A stretch of 64,000 bases of DNA from Megaleporinus macrocephalus (GCA_021613375.1 CM038702.1:28723349-28787348), one strand, 5' to 3'. Counted from the first letter of the stretch, positions 14,067 to 26,800 are shown. Notes: generated by a model not told the origin, from the sequence alone. Program-made: numbers and translations.

Positions 14067-14327
14067 TGCAACAAACCAAATCTGTTCCACAGAACACATT
14101 TACAGACCAAAATAAAAAGAATAACATAAGCTGTCTGTTTTTATCAAACATAACCTGCTTTTTCAAGAATGTAATCAGTACATGCACTGTACTCATTCAA
14201 AAGTCTCTGCTTTTCATCTTAATTCATCCTGAAGGCGTCTTTCTTCGCATAAGTCACACACCATTCAAACAGTCTAATACCACAGCAGAAATAATGCAGC
14301 TGTCATTGTTGATTCCCAAGTACTGTT

Positions 14328-14922
14328 TTATAACTTTGGTGCCCCCTCAGCAGGTTCATATCCCTCTTTCTCAATCTTCTCTTTGTACTTCAGAAAGTCC
14401 CTTCGCTTGTTGAAGTACTTCACCTGTCATTGCAATACAGTACAACACGTAGGCACTTTGCAACAGGCATCGCATTGTAAACACAGAGCCATATGGTAAA
14501 TCAGTGTCGTTTGGTTAAGACAAACCTATGTGCCATGCACTGAGTATAAACTTTTCAGCAAAACATTTTTTGTTGTTTTCTTCTTTCATGTAAACACAAC
14601 AGCTGTCTTTACATGTAGTGAAATACCTTTTAGCCCTCTCGTGTAAAATTACCGTTTTGGAGACAAGTTTCTCTTAGACAGCAAAGAAATGTTACTCTTG
14701 TATTATTTTGGGGCTAGCGCATAATAACACCTAGACTACTAAAACAATTAAAACTTTTTTATTAATCTGAATACTTACCCACTGCGCAGGACACTGTGCC
14801 TCAAACTCTTTTTGATATTTCTCACAAGCGGTAATGTTGTCTTGGTTGTAGTCCAAGCACTTCCAAAATTCATCTCGAGCTCCCCAGCAAGCTCGCCTCT
14901 CCTCTGAGTTTGGAGCACTCAT
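14328..14922 (-). CDS. coa6: Cytochrome c oxidase assembly factor 6 homologue
   Basis: Two exons on the - strand, 14922-14779 and 14423-14328 (stop codon at 14330-14328), joined in phase 0 across a GT-AG intron, encode 79 residues. COA6 is a small soluble protein of the mitochondrial intermembrane space that helps deliver copper to the COX2 subunit of complex IV. The twin-cysteine CHCH signature is clear: C12 and C22 spaced CX9C in CWGARDEFWKC, then C33 and C44 spaced CX10C. The C-terminal part, with KYFNKRRDFLKYKEK, closely follows human COA6. The length equals a 79-residue human isoform as I recall it. Upstream of the ATG the - strand reads CTTCCAG then CT, a plausible acceptor, so a non-coding first exon probably lies further up. 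Convergent with slc13a4: the two stop codons are 967 bp apart. Confidence 0.95.
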
Positions 14923-15404
14923 AGCTGGAAGCTCAATCCAACTTTAACAAGTATAAAGGGGATTCCTGTTATGAACAGTATGGCATGTTAGCTAAGACAG
15001 GGGTGGGCAATATGATAATATGTAGTGTAATAAAGTATGTCACATTTCATCACAATATGCTTTTCTGAGCAATTGCTAAACACACATTTAATGAAACTGG
15101 GATGTGTTCAGTCTTCCTTGCCACATTCTCAACAAAGCAGATTTCTCCTTTCGCAAACATGTTAACACATCCTCATTGCTTGCAGTTATTTCTCACTTTT
15201 TCACAGCTCTCGGACAAAAACACAAAGTCCCTCTGTTGAACACCCTGTTAGGAAACACTTTGTGACAACTAATAGAAGGTACCCTCATAGTTAGAAAGAC
15301 CTTCAGCACCTACATGTACATGTGCACAATTGTTAACTCAGTCATTATCTGTTGCTTACTGTGAGCATGGATAAAAGGCGGTAGACAAGTATTTTATCAG
15401 ATTA

Positions 15405-16085
15405 CAAATCAGAATCAGAATCAGAATCGGACTTTATTTGCCAAGTATGCTCACACATACAAGGAATTTGTGTTTGGTAACAGAAGCTCACAGTGCACGA
15501 TAACTGACATTACAGGAGGTCTGGATCCTCAACTGACTGAAACGCCGACCTGAGGGAAGATACTGGAACAGGTGATGTCCAGGGTGTGACAGATCACGGA
15601 CGATGGTGGTAGTGTAGAACTGCACCATCAGCTCCTTGGGCAGGTTGAACTTCCTCAGCTGACGCAGGAAGTACAGCCTCTGCTGATGATGGTGCTGATG
15701 TTGCAGTCCCATTTCAAGTCCCTGGAGATTATTGTACACAGGAACTTGTAGGAGTCCACAGCCGTTACAGTACTGTTGAGGATGGTGAGTGCTGGAAGGG
15801 TTGGAGGGCTTCTCCTGAAGTCCACTCTCATCTCCACTGTCTTGGCTGTGTTCAGCTCCAGGTTGTTGTGATTGCTCCAGAGGACCACATGCTCCACAAC
15901 CCGTCTGTAGGCAGACTCGTCACTGTCCTGGATGAGACCAATGACTGTCAAATCATCTGCAAACTTCAGGATTTTGACTGAGGGGTCTGTGGAGGTACAC
16001 TCATTTGTGTAGAGTGAGAAGAGCAGTGGGGAGAGAACACAGCCTTGTGGAGCACCTGTGCTGATGGTCCTGGCTCCTGAGGTGA
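15405..16085 (-). mobile_element. 5'-truncated LINE (L2/Rex1-like) fragment
   Basis: On the - strand broken reading frames give recognisable reverse-transcriptase C-terminal sequence: a TVIGLIQD block after the FADD region, NNLELNTAKTVEM, DFRRSPPTL, then QRLYFLRQLRKFNLPKELM and LPSGRR. Several frameshifts are visible. The 3' end near 15410-15440 carries the GAATCAGAATCAGAAT short repeat typical of the element's tail, and sequence similarity stops near 16085. It lies in the presumed coa6 5'-UTR intron. Dead copy. Confidence 0.8.
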
Positions 16086-16898
16086 TCTTTCCCAGTAAAA
16101 GGTGTCGTTATGTAAAGCTGATTTATGAAATGACAGACTTCTCTACAGATATTAAAATATTCATACTAAGGAGACACTGCAAGCCTGCAATTCAAAACTC
16201 CTTTACTAGTAGTCCACTATTGTCACACTGTGATGATGTCATAGTGTTGCAATGAAGTTAAAAGAAAGACTTAGCTCAGTGTTCCTACTAGTGAACTAGT
16301 GATTACTTTTAACAATAAACTTATTTGCTCACTTGGTTTACTCTGCATATTTAAAATAGGATTGCACATGTACACCTTTCTGGGTTCCTATCAGTTTGAG
16401 TTCCCTTTAAATAGTACAATAGATACTACAGTGTTTCAAATTTAGATTTGGGTTGGACATTTTTTCCACTGTCCTTCCAAGACTGACAACATTTTATAAC
16501 TGATTTGTCTGAATCTAACTGGAGATTTCAGTTTTGTATGGTACGTATTATGCATGATATCATGGTATGGTATGTATACCAATGCCTTCCGTTTCATCCC
16601 CACTGACACTATTTTTAACTTTCTTTAACTATCTTTTACCACCCTCACATTTGTTTCAGGATTATAGAAAAAAAGAAAAGAGAGCTACAAATTCTGAATA
16701 TAACGATTTTTTCTTTATTTAATGCAGTGCATAAAATTGTAGTACCTTTATCACTGGACCATTTTTAAATTACAATTTATTAAAAAAGTAAATGTCGTAA
16801 TACAAACCGAATATTATAATAGCAGCAGTCTACATATGTACAGTCTGAACTTAAAACATTAACAGTACGTTATGTTAGCTGACAAACAGAACCAAGAC

Positions 16899-17004
16899 AA
16901 AAAAAGAAAAAGAGCGAGCAAGAGAGGGAGAAAGAAAGAAAGGGAATGATAGAGAAAGAGAAAGAGAGAATGAGAGAGGGAGAGAGAGAGAGAGAGAAAG
17001 AGAG

Positions 17005-17090
<86 letters not shown>
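16899..17090 (+). repeat. Polypurine (GA)n / (GATA)n microsatellite
   Basis: About 150 bases of almost pure purine (GA, GAAA, GAGG units) pass into eleven GATA units ending at 17090. It lies about 40 bp from the probable donor of the coa6 non-coding first exon. Long mirror-symmetric polypurine tracts can form triplex DNA; that is general knowledge, not shown here. Confidence 0.9.
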
Positions 17091-17104
17091 CTGGGCTGAA
17101 TAGC

Positions 17105-17420
17105 ATTGTGCACAAAACCGAAGATAACTCACCAGTGAAACATAGCAGGAGGTAAGCGACGTGTTATTTAGTCACCGGCAGCCTTTTTCAAAACTTTGCT
17201 GTAAAACCCCAAAACCACTACTCACACACACAGCAACCAAGGACACGAAGAAACAGTCGCCGGGCCACTACATCCGTCGCTGCGTTTTGACGCAAAGTAA
17301 CGAATGAGCTTGTAATGCTGATAGATGACCGCTAGATGGCGGAAACGGTCTACGGTCTACTTCACCATCCGAGCAGTTTCATTACTGAAGTCACGGAGAA
17401 AGCAACCATCAGGTCTACTA
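17105..17420 (-). promoter_or_regulatory. CpG-rich segment: probable coa6 promoter and first non-coding exon
   Basis: This short stretch is visibly richer in CpG than its AT-rich surroundings (GCGACG, ACCGGC, GTCGCCGGG, CCGTCGCTGCG). On the - strand it contains a good splice donor, CACTG then GTGAGT, with the intron starting at 17132. Joined to the acceptor just before the coa6 start at 14922, this gives a leader exon beginning around 17280-17300. The sequence features are seen; the exon model is inference. Confidence 0.4.
17329..17343 (+). promoter_or_regulatory. CTCF-like binding motif (forward)
   Basis: CCGCTAGATGGCGGA matches the CTCF core consensus at 13 of 15 positions, in the same orientation as the motif at 482-496. 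It sits beside the presumed coa6 promoter, at the border of the large intergenic region before ptprz1. Overlapping ATGGCGG is also YY1-like. Confidence 0.4.
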
Positions 17421-18743
17421 ATCAAAGGCACGAGTCCACAAACTAAACAATATTAAATAAATAAATAATGCAATAATACAAATCTACAGTTTATATACAG
17501 TATATACAGTGTACCAAAACCATGTTTTTCATTTGTGTTGTTATTGCTATTTTATGTCAGTATTTGGCTTTATGCTATTTAAACCTAAGCCACTTACTTA
17601 GACACCAATGTGGGATCTATTGAGAACCTGTGGCATAACAGACTACTGAACTAACTCATTGAAATTGCAGCTGTAAGTGCAGCAAAAGGTGGTTCTACAA
17701 CTATTGACTTTAGAGAGGTAAAAACACTGTAATAATTTTTTTTGCCACTTTCAAAATAGAAGGCATGTTGTGTGAATCAAATGTTATACCCCTCACCCAA
17801 AAATCTATTTTAATTCAGGGTTGAATTGCAAGAAAACAGGAAAAACACTTATGGTGGTGAATTTTTTGGCTGCTGGATTTGCTCTCCCCAAGTTTACATT
17901 TTCTGAATAGTTCTTAAATTTATAGAACGTTTACAACTGTTTCACTAGCCAAAGGAAGTAATATCAATGCTTTAAAAGACATTAAGGGCATTTTTATTAC
18001 TAGGATCTTTTAGTAGCATATTTGAAAATTTGTGAGATGGATGTGCTTAATTGGAACTGAATTTTATTCAAAAATAATAATACTGTAGGGCTCCCGTAGA
18101 GCATGGTTCTTTCTACAGTGAAAAAAAACACTTGCCCACTAAGCTTCTGTTAACTGATGGCAAAATGTTTTTTATGGAGCTACAGACTGTGCATAGATGT
18201 AGTAATGTGCTTTGCTTTGTGGCAAACTGTTCTACTCTGTTAAAATCAAAGCATTGATACTAGTCTTGAGAGGGAAAGTAACACCAACAAAGAAACCACT
18301 ATTGGTGGATGTAGAGGCCTGATGAGTGAAAAATATGTGATCATTCTTTCTGTTTTATAGATGAGGCTCCCACTGGCAGTTGTAAGCAAAGTCTGACCAT
18401 GTTAGTCCAAATTTTGGGACCGAACTACAGAAAAATCTGCAAATAATAACGCACAATAACTTTATATTTGATTAACTTAATAATAGCAAAAATAAATTGC
18501 AATTATATATAATAGCTTTCTAGTTATAAATTGTAGGGTTTTTGTGCACATGCATTTGGGTATCTGGAATTCCTACCAACCCACAAACTGAAATAAAACA
18601 TAGTAAGTTTGTCATCAGCTCATTAGAATAGTACTGACCACCAGAGTATCTCTGCGCACTGCTTCAGAAACAAAAGTCTGCAAAAATTAAAAAATACAAA
18701 TTAATTATGCACTTTATTTAGCGCCGGCTAAAGCTAACAGCAA
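17421..18743. other. Intergenic DNA, nothing recognised
   Basis: AT-rich sequence between coa6 and the poly-G tract. No coding, RNA or mobile-element feature could be supported. Confidence 0.4.
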
Positions 18744-18836
<93 letters not shown>

Positions 18837-18846
18837 GGGGGGGGGG
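18744..18846 (+). repeat. Giant G homopolymer
   Basis: Ninety-two consecutive G bases (18744-18835), one T, then ten more G. Flanks are ordinary sequence. It could be genuine (able to form G-quadruplexes) or a length or sequencing artefact, since homopolymers this long are poorly resolved by most platforms. Confidence 0.95.
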
Positions 18847-18889
18847 CACAGTGACTCATTATTATTTAAAGTAACACACACCAGCCATT

Positions 18890-19140
18890 CTGAACAGGGT
18901 TATTTAGACGGGGGAGAATGGAGCCGTGTTGCTTGATCCTTGTGGTCATAGCCCATGTTACAAACATTTGATTAAGACCCCAGGGAACTGATTTAACTTT
19001 TGGTGAAAAGGTATATCTCCTTTAATTACCTGGGCTGTAATTGACTCATTAGGACTGGTCATTAGAAAATGTCAGCAACAATTCCCTGACTCTTCAAACC
19101 TTGTGCTCGACACTCGACAACCATGAGCCCTTCTAAGCAA
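18890..19140. promoter_or_regulatory. Candidate conserved non-coding element (unproven)
   Basis: High-complexity, non-repetitive sequence with clustered homeodomain-type cores: TAATTA near 19024, TAATTG near 19038 and an AP-1/Maf-like TGACTCATTAG near 19043. It has no open frame. It is 15 kb upstream of ptprz1, so a distal enhancer is conceivable, but conservation cannot be assessed from one sequence. Confidence 0.2.
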
Positions 19141-19159
19141 GTGACTGGTTATTGAAAGA

Positions 19160-19865
19160 GGTGTCAAATAGAAATTCTGGTTCTTTATACTTTACTGGAG
19201 TAATTATTTTTAAGCTGACTTTCTACGTCTACTCTTTACATTTTCCCTCCATTATCTCTACTTTCTACTCGTTACTTTTAAAAATAGCCTTGTTACTCCT
19301 ATTTCATTTCAGCTTGTTTTCATTCATGTACATTTACATTCCAGTAAAGGTCATAGATAACATGTTTGAAGTTTGACTATTTGCACAATTACAATACTAA
19401 TAGGCGACTAGTCATCATATCTTCTGCTCCATGAAACACATGTTAATGCTCAGTAGTACACAGATATGCTTCTTTAATATATTTACATTGTACTAAAATA
19501 TATTCATTTTCAATAGGCGTATATGCGGCTGAAACAGGAAGCTTGGTGCATCTCAAATTTATCAACATTAACATTTTAATATAACATTATAGTCCATATG
19601 GCTTTTAGAAGAATTATTTTTTTGGGTAGGTGGGCTAGTGCACTATAGTGTGTGGTGCGGCCTAAGCTTTTGTCCTTAATGGCATTTTTTTCTCCTTACA
19701 TTACTTTTACTTTTATACTTGAAGTAGTTTTGAAAGTAGTACTTTTACACTTCTACTGGAGTAATAAGCTTAAGTTGCTACTTCAACTTCTACAGAAGTA
19801 TTTTTAACCATAGTATCTATACCTCTACCTGAGTAATGAATGTAAATACTTTTGACACCTTTGGT
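19160..19865. repeat. Degenerate interspersed repeat rich in TACTTTTAC motifs
   Basis: The segment is dominated by variants of TACTTTTACTT, CTACTGGAGTAA, ACTTCTAC and AATACTTTTGAC, the composition of a non-autonomous DNA-transposon family widespread in teleost genomes. An internal region near 19370-19660 looks like other sequence, so this may be two pieces. The family name is not certain. Confidence 0.4.
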
Positions 19866-21841
19866 TATTGATGTCAACAAATCAAGGGAAAGCTAGAAAC
19901 AAATAGCAAATTGCTTCTAGCTCACATTGTTCAAAATGTTGTTAGGAAACTGCAGTTAACAGGAACTGTGATTGTCAAAACAAAATCTGGAACACCAAGA
20001 AAACTCTGAACTGTGTTTATACTGACCTGATAGACAAAACAAAACATTTGAAAAAGCATTACCTTGAAATGCACTCAATTTCAAAACATTACACTCGTTC
20101 CAATCCCATTGGAACTTAATTTAATTCACATTAGATGATTACATTGTACAGGTCTGTGTCATGAGTTATTCCAAAGTATTTATTCGGACAGATAAGGCTA
20201 ATTACAGATACATTGTGTTTGCAGAACATTTCTATTGCATAGTGTTGCATCTTCCAAAACAAGCTGCCTTTAGTCGCTAAATTGTAAATGCCGGTTTGTT
20301 TTCAGATTTAATGTCTTAATGTACTTGGCATCTGGTATACAAGCACAGCCAGCTATGTTGCCATTGCTTATGTCATGCTTAAAGCCATATTTACTGTACA
20401 GAATACTATGTAGCCAGACATATGGTTAAAATGCTTTTATGAACCTGATACATTTTCACCTCTGAACCATTTGTATGCTTCGACTGTGTGGCATATTGTT
20501 GTGGTGGGAGAAGGTCAGCCCTGGCCAGGATTTAGTTACACATCTAGTCTCTCTCAGTTGCCTGTTGCTAGGGAACTAAGGCATGCTGGCTGATTTGTGC
20601 AGACATTTCTTGATGCTCATTTTTGTTATGTTAGAATAAAAAACAGTTAAAGGCTTCAAATGTTGTGCAGTTGACGTTCAAGATGATCAACACATGCTTA
20701 AAACAATCTAAAAGAAAATGAACAGTAAAGCTGAAGAGAAAAAGTAACAATGATTTTGAAGACAATAAGGCAATTTTCCATTGTGCTTTTTATTTTAGAT
20801 ATGCCAGAATGAGGTTATTTTTCTGATTAACTACAACTAAAACTAAATATTTATTATTTATGTTTTTGTGATCTATTATCTATTATATTCAATTTTATAT
20901 GAATTCATATAAAAGAAATAAACATCATTGTATAGCTAGATATGTTTAAAGTATTTCTAGAAAACAAAACAGAAAAAAAATGTTAATTTTTTTGGGAATA
21001 CACTTTTTATATATTTATATATTTCAAACCCAGAATACACCACTCTTTTAAACAGTACCTGTAATCACAAGGACACTGTCATAATCAGGGACCACGCATG
21101 ACATTCAACAACATTTTTCATTTATTTGATATTCTGTGTTGTTACCATGTAATGTATAATGTGCAGCAGATCCTAAACATGATATTTCAGGTTTCACCTT
21201 ACTGAGTTTTAAAGATTTATCCTTACCTTGAAATGAAAGGCTCCAGCATGTTCTAAATAAAGTTACCTTTTGAGCAATTAAAGACGTGAGAAACCTTGTT
21301 AGCTGTTAAATGCATGCTTAGTATCAAAACAAACAGCCAAAAAGAGTCCTGTATGCACTAGGATGACACAAGGCTGACCCCTTTGCCACAAACTACATGT
21401 GCAAGGACCATACTCCAACATGGCATGAATTTAGGAATTTTACCTTCTAGAGGGCAGAATTTTAACAGATTCAATAGAGAAATCTTTGTGTGTAAAGCAA
21501 AGAGCCAAGAACCAGAACTGACCATCTACTGTGCATTTGCACTAACCACACAATTGTTGTTTGAGTACAAACGGTGGAGAAAATACATAAAACACACAAA
21601 CAATTGACTTATTTCATGTGTATTATATATACAATACTGTGTAAGTGTTAGAGGCCTAAGGAAATTATATTTAAAAGGTATTTATTTGGGCATTTATTAT
21701 TTATTTGTTCAGGTAGAAAACTGATATTGGAATATTTACTAAGAGCTAATATAATTAGTAGTGATTTTATGTATTTCAATGTGTTTTATGTATTTTCAAA
21801 AACTTAGAGTACAATTTACAATGACAATGTTTTCTCAAATT

Positions 21842-21906
<65 letters not shown>

Positions 21907-22580
21907 CTATTAAGTCTGATCCAGATTCAACAGTTTGACAAATTAATTATTATAGATCTCTAAATACATTATTTTAGCCATTTCTGTTCATATGAATATA
22001 TGAACTTTGTTTAACGAACATTAAACACTGGAAAACATCTTCAAATCACTTGACTGGTGTAAAATACTCATATCAGTGTCATGCAATACACTTTGAAACA
22101 CTCTGCGTAACAATATTCAGGTTACAGTGCCGGGAGATAACAGAGGTACAGAATAAGCTTGTATTTTGCTCACCTTGTTCATGCTATTGCTATTGTAGTA
22201 TCCGTAAAGGCCAAGATAGCTAACTTACACCAAGAAAAACTGCTCAGGTAAATAATTCACAAGCTTGTTTTTGTTTGATAGCATGCCAAACAAGCAAGGA
22301 CTAGTTAAAAATACACACTTTATTATCACTGTGTAATATGAACATTTTGTTGCAGCTTCACTGCTGCTGTAAAATGCTTACACATGTGCAGTACAATGGA
22401 AAATAAATACCCTTGACAGCTGTGTGCATAAAAATTCAAGGAGGTGTTCAGATTACATAGCGACAAAGTTCATTAAAATAAAAGGCGAAGTAGTTTTCAA
22501 AAGAGCTTGGGTTATAGTTCTAAGCGGTAAATAAAGACTATTATCACATATTTTCTATGTTAAAAACATGATTATCTTAA
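19866..22580. other. Intergenic DNA, mostly unassigned
   Basis: No gene seen. It holds the AT microsatellite and one RFX-like site, GTTGCTAGGGAAC at 20564-20576. A 74-codon + strand frame at 21383-21607 has no recognisable similarity and no splice context. Confidence 0.4.
21845..21905. repeat. (AT)n microsatellite
   Basis: About thirty perfect AT dinucleotides. Confidence 0.95.
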
Positions 22581-23040
22581 ATTATTTAAATCCTATATAT
22601 AATTGAAAACCATAGAGAGAGAACATGTCAAATGTTGAAACTAAAACATTTTACAGTTTTCTGAAAAATATTTGCATATTTTTCATTTTGCATATTTTTT
22701 CCCATTTTGAATTTTGATGTAAGCAACACATTTTTAAAAAAGTTGATACGAGTTGATTCATTTATCAGCACTCTGAATGCTCTTGGGCACTGAGGAGACG
22801 TTTGCTGTAGTTCTGAAGATTAACGTGTTTCTAGGTTTACTGCTCAACAGTCTCCTTTGTCCTATTTTTCCTTTTATAATGATTGTGAGTAGTGAGACTT
22901 TTATTGAACATGTCCCAACCTTTTTGAAACCTTCCTGCTGGTATTAAATTCAAAATGGGCGTATATTTTTCAAAAAAACAAAAAAATGTTTCAGTTTCAA
23001 CATTTGATATGTTGTCTTTGTATATACTTTATTGTAGCAT
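22580..23040. mobile_element. MITE-like element with terminal inverted repeats
   Basis: Near the left end, GTCAAATGTTGAAACTAAAAC (about 22626-22646) is mirrored by GTTTCAGTTTCAACATTTGA near 22988-23007 on the right, giving inverted termini around a non-coding interior that includes the AAAGTTGATACGAGTTGATT segment. Similar pieces recur near 60890-61050 in a ptprz1 intron. No transposase. Confidence 0.55.
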
Positions 23041-23394
23041 AAGGTCTCCTTAATACTCTGTAATAATCAGTTTAAGTTTATATTAGTTATCTTTAGTTCA
23101 GCATCAGTTCTCCTTTGCAAAACGGCGATTATCATCTTTCAAGACTGTCATTAGGTTACTTGTCATCCATCATTGATATCCAATTACACTGCCTGGGCCT
23201 GGGGCACACCGCAAGTACAATTTATTGACTTGGAGGAAAAAGACCTAGTGATAAAATGTTTTTTTCTTTGCATTTATGCTCAGAAAAGCTCCAAAAACAT
23301 CTGTGACATAACTAATGCATAACATCACAAAAAACAATCTTTGAACACAAAGGTTTTAGGCAGTGTTGGTCAGACTCTTATTCACATATTGCAT

Positions 23395-23542
23395 ACAAAA
23401 GTAGCAACCCATTCTTTCACAAATGTTTTTGAGAAGCTGTCTGCTTGGTTTTGTACACCTGTGGCCATGGAAGTGTCTGGAACACATGAATTCAGTGATT
23501 TGGATGGGTGAGTTAATACTTTTGGCAATAAAGTGTAATGTT
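23395..23542 (-). mobile_element. Tc1/mariner terminal fragment
   Basis: The right end, GGGTGAGTTAATACTTTTGG followed by CAATA, is the terminal repeat of the same Tc1 family found at 43.35-44.15 kb, and the interior (ACCCATTCTTTCACAAATG, ACACCTGTGGCCATGGAAG) matches that family's 5' leader read on the - strand. Only about 150 bp remain and no transposase sequence. Confidence 0.7.
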
Positions 23543-23868
23543 GTCACAATGTTGTCTACTTTCTTACAACATTGCTACGACGTTGTGAAAAGGTGGTCTG
23601 TTTTACGTGGTCTGAACAAGGTTGTCACAACACAACTATTAAATAATCTTGTTTTATGGTATTACTTCTACCTGTTGGCAACTTTCAACAAAATTCTCTG
23701 GAGCTCCATGCAGATAAAATGGTATGTACTAAGGATTCTAAGAGGTTGTAATAATCTACTGAAAACAATGTCAGATAACATTGTCACAGCTTTCTGAGGA
23801 ATTTCATTGGTTAGACCCTGCAAGCACAGTTGCGTTGTGACAATATACTGTTTTGTATATAAAACAAG
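23543..23868. repeat. Palindrome-rich repeat with TTGTCACAA-type units
   Basis: Variants of GTTGTCACAAC and its halves occur at least five times (near 23541, 23575, 23622, 23790 and 23836), in both orientations, between the Tc1 relic and the LINE. This resembles a fish MITE or satellite monomer family; class not determined. Confidence 0.45.
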
Positions 23869-26800
23869 ATGGCGCCCACCGTGGCAGACGTCTTTGTGTG
23901 TTCCTCCGGAAGCCAACGTTATTTATTATTTATTTTGTCTTTAGTATTTATTTTAAATGTACAGTATACATCCGGAACATTTAGCTACAGTAGAGAGGCA
24001 CTCCTGGAGATTGGTAAAGTTCGACATGAACTTACCTTTAGCCTTTCTGACTTCAGCTTTCTGTTACGCTCGCACTCGCACTTTACCAGCTCCGCGCAAG
24101 GCCCAGCAGCACCGGCCTCGGGTGAGCGGCGCAGCCGACAAACAGAGCGGCCAAGACGGAAGCGGGGTAAGAGAGGTGGGCTACATGCTAGGCTAAAGGC
24201 GAGAGCTACGCGGCCACCGCTACCTAGCCTGTTGCTAGCTAATGTTCGCTCCCTCGAAAACAAGCTGGATGAGCTGAGAACCAGAATAACAGCTCAGCGT
24301 GAGATCAGAGAGTGTTGTGCTCTGGTCTTCACAGAAACCTGGCTTTCTGGCAACACGCCAGAATCAGCGATCCAGCTAGACACTCACTCCGTTCACCGTG
24401 GCGACCGCACGGCAGCGTCGGGGAAGAACAAAGGCGGCGGTGTCTGTGTTTACGTAAACAACGCGTGGTGTTCAGACGTAAAGACAGTTGAAAAACTTTG
24501 TCTGGCGGACTTAGAACTGCTGATGGTGAAGTGCAGACCCCACTATCTGCCGAGAGAGTTTAGCGGTGTGTTTATTCTGGCTGTTTACATTCCGCCTCGC
24601 GCGAACTCCGCTGCGGCGCTGGGGCTGCTGCATGACGTCATCAGTAAACAAGAGACCGCGCACCCGGACGCCGTGTTTATTGTTGCCGGCGACTTTAATC
24701 ATTGCAACCTGAGGACTGTCCTCCCCAAGTACCATCAGCACGTGAGCTTCCCGACGAGGGAGAACAACTTACTTGACCAAGTCTACAGCAACGTGAGGGG
24801 GGCCTACAGAGCTGTGCCTCGGCCACACTTCGGACAGTCCGATCACATCTCCGTCTTCCTCTACCCAGCATACAGACAACTCCTCAAGCGGTCACTTCCA
24901 GTGAGTAAAACTGTTAAAGTGTGGAATGAAGAAACTGATTCAGTGCTTCAGGACTGCTTTGACAGTACAAACTGGGATGTGTTTAGAACTGCTGCTGTGA
25001 GAGAGGATGGTTCTGTTGATCTAGAGGACTATGCTTCTGGGGTAACTGGTTACATCAGCAGCTGCAATGAAACCATTGTCCCTTCAAAGCGCTGCATAAA
25101 GTACCCCAACCAAAAACCATGGATAAATGGTGAAGTTCGGTCCATGCTACGTGCTCGCCAGACTGCATTTCTCTCTGGCAACGCTGATGACTACAAAAGG
25201 TCTAGATACGACCTGCGTAGATCTATCAGAGAAGCTAAGAGACAGTACAGGCTGAAGCTGGAGGGCTACTACACCACAGCAGACTCCCGGCGCATGTGGC
25301 AAGGACTGCACCGTATCACCAACCATCAACAAACAAGCACGGCACTCACAACCAGCCATTCTGCATTGCCTGATGAGCTGAATGAGTTCTATGCTCGCTT
25401 CGATGTCTTCAACCTTGACCAACTGAAGGACATTGCGGCCAAGGAGAGCACACAGAACCCATCACTCATTGTAACAACAGTGGATGTGCGCAGGAACCTG
25501 ATGAGAATCAACCCACGCAGATCAGCAGGCCCAGACAACATCCCCGGGCGTGCGCTCAGGGTTTGCTCATCAGAACTGGCTGATGTGTTTGTAGACATAT
25601 TCAATCTGTCACTCACGCAAGCTTTTGTGCCATCCTGTTTTAAGACCACCACCATCGTGCCCCTCCCAAAGAAAAGTAATGTGAGATGCCTAAATGACTA
25701 TCGCCCTGTTGCACTCACTTCAATCGTGATGAAGTGCTTCGAGAGGATAGTCATGACTCACATCCGGAAGACCATTCCCAACACTATAGATCCTTTACAG
25801 TTCGCATACCGCCGGAACCGGTCTACAGACGACGCAATCAACGCTACTCTTCACAAAGCCCTCACACACCTGGAGGGCAAGGACACATATGTCAGAATGC
25901 TCTTTATTGACTACAGTTCAGCATTCAACACGGTCATCCCACACAGACTCTCAGAAAAGCTCCTCACCCTCGGACTGACACCAGCCCTCTGCAACTGGGT
26001 GCTGAACTTTCTAACAGACAGACCCCAGTCAGTCAGAGTCGGCAGCTGCACATCCAGCACAAGAACAGTGAGCACAGGGGTCCCTCAAGGCTGTGTGCTG
26101 AGCCCCCTTCTGTACACGCTCTTCACATACGACTGCGTGGCCTCCCAGAACAACACCAGCATCATCAAATTTGCTGATGATACTACAGTCATTGGACTGA
26201 TCACTGGTGGGGAAGAGACAGCGTACAGGAAGGAGGTGGCTGAGCTGGTGGCCTGGTGTCATGACAACAATCTTTCCTTGAATGCAGACAAGACCAAGGA
26301 AATGATTGTTGATCCAAGGAGGAAGCGAGAGCTACACACACTCCTGTACATAGGGGAGACTGAGGTAGAGAGGGTGAAAACCTTTAAGTTTCTTGGCATT
26401 CACATCAGTGAGGATCTCAGCTGGTCCCACAACACTCAGATCATCATCAGGAAGTCCCAGCAGCGACTGTACTTTCTGAGAAGGCTGAGAAAATTTGGTA
26501 TGCCAACCAAAATTCTCAGCACCTTCTACAGGAGTATGATTGAGAGTGTTCTTACCAGCTCCATCATCGTCTGGTATGGAAACTCTACTGCTCAGGACAG
26601 AAAGGCTCTCCAGCGTGTGATCAAAACTGCACAGTCCATCTCAGGAGCAGCCTTCCCCTCACTACAGAACATCTACCACACCAGGGTCACCAGGAGGGCC
26701 CACAACATAATCAGGGACAGTACACACCCCCAGCACACACTCTTCACACGTTTACCTTCAGGCAGACGTTACAGGAGTGTGAAGTCCAGGACCACAAGAC

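Noticed and set aside
16859..17132. Ser/Leu/Tyr-rich - strand ORFs
   Set aside because: They translate the GA/GATA microsatellite in three frames; low complexity, no gene context.
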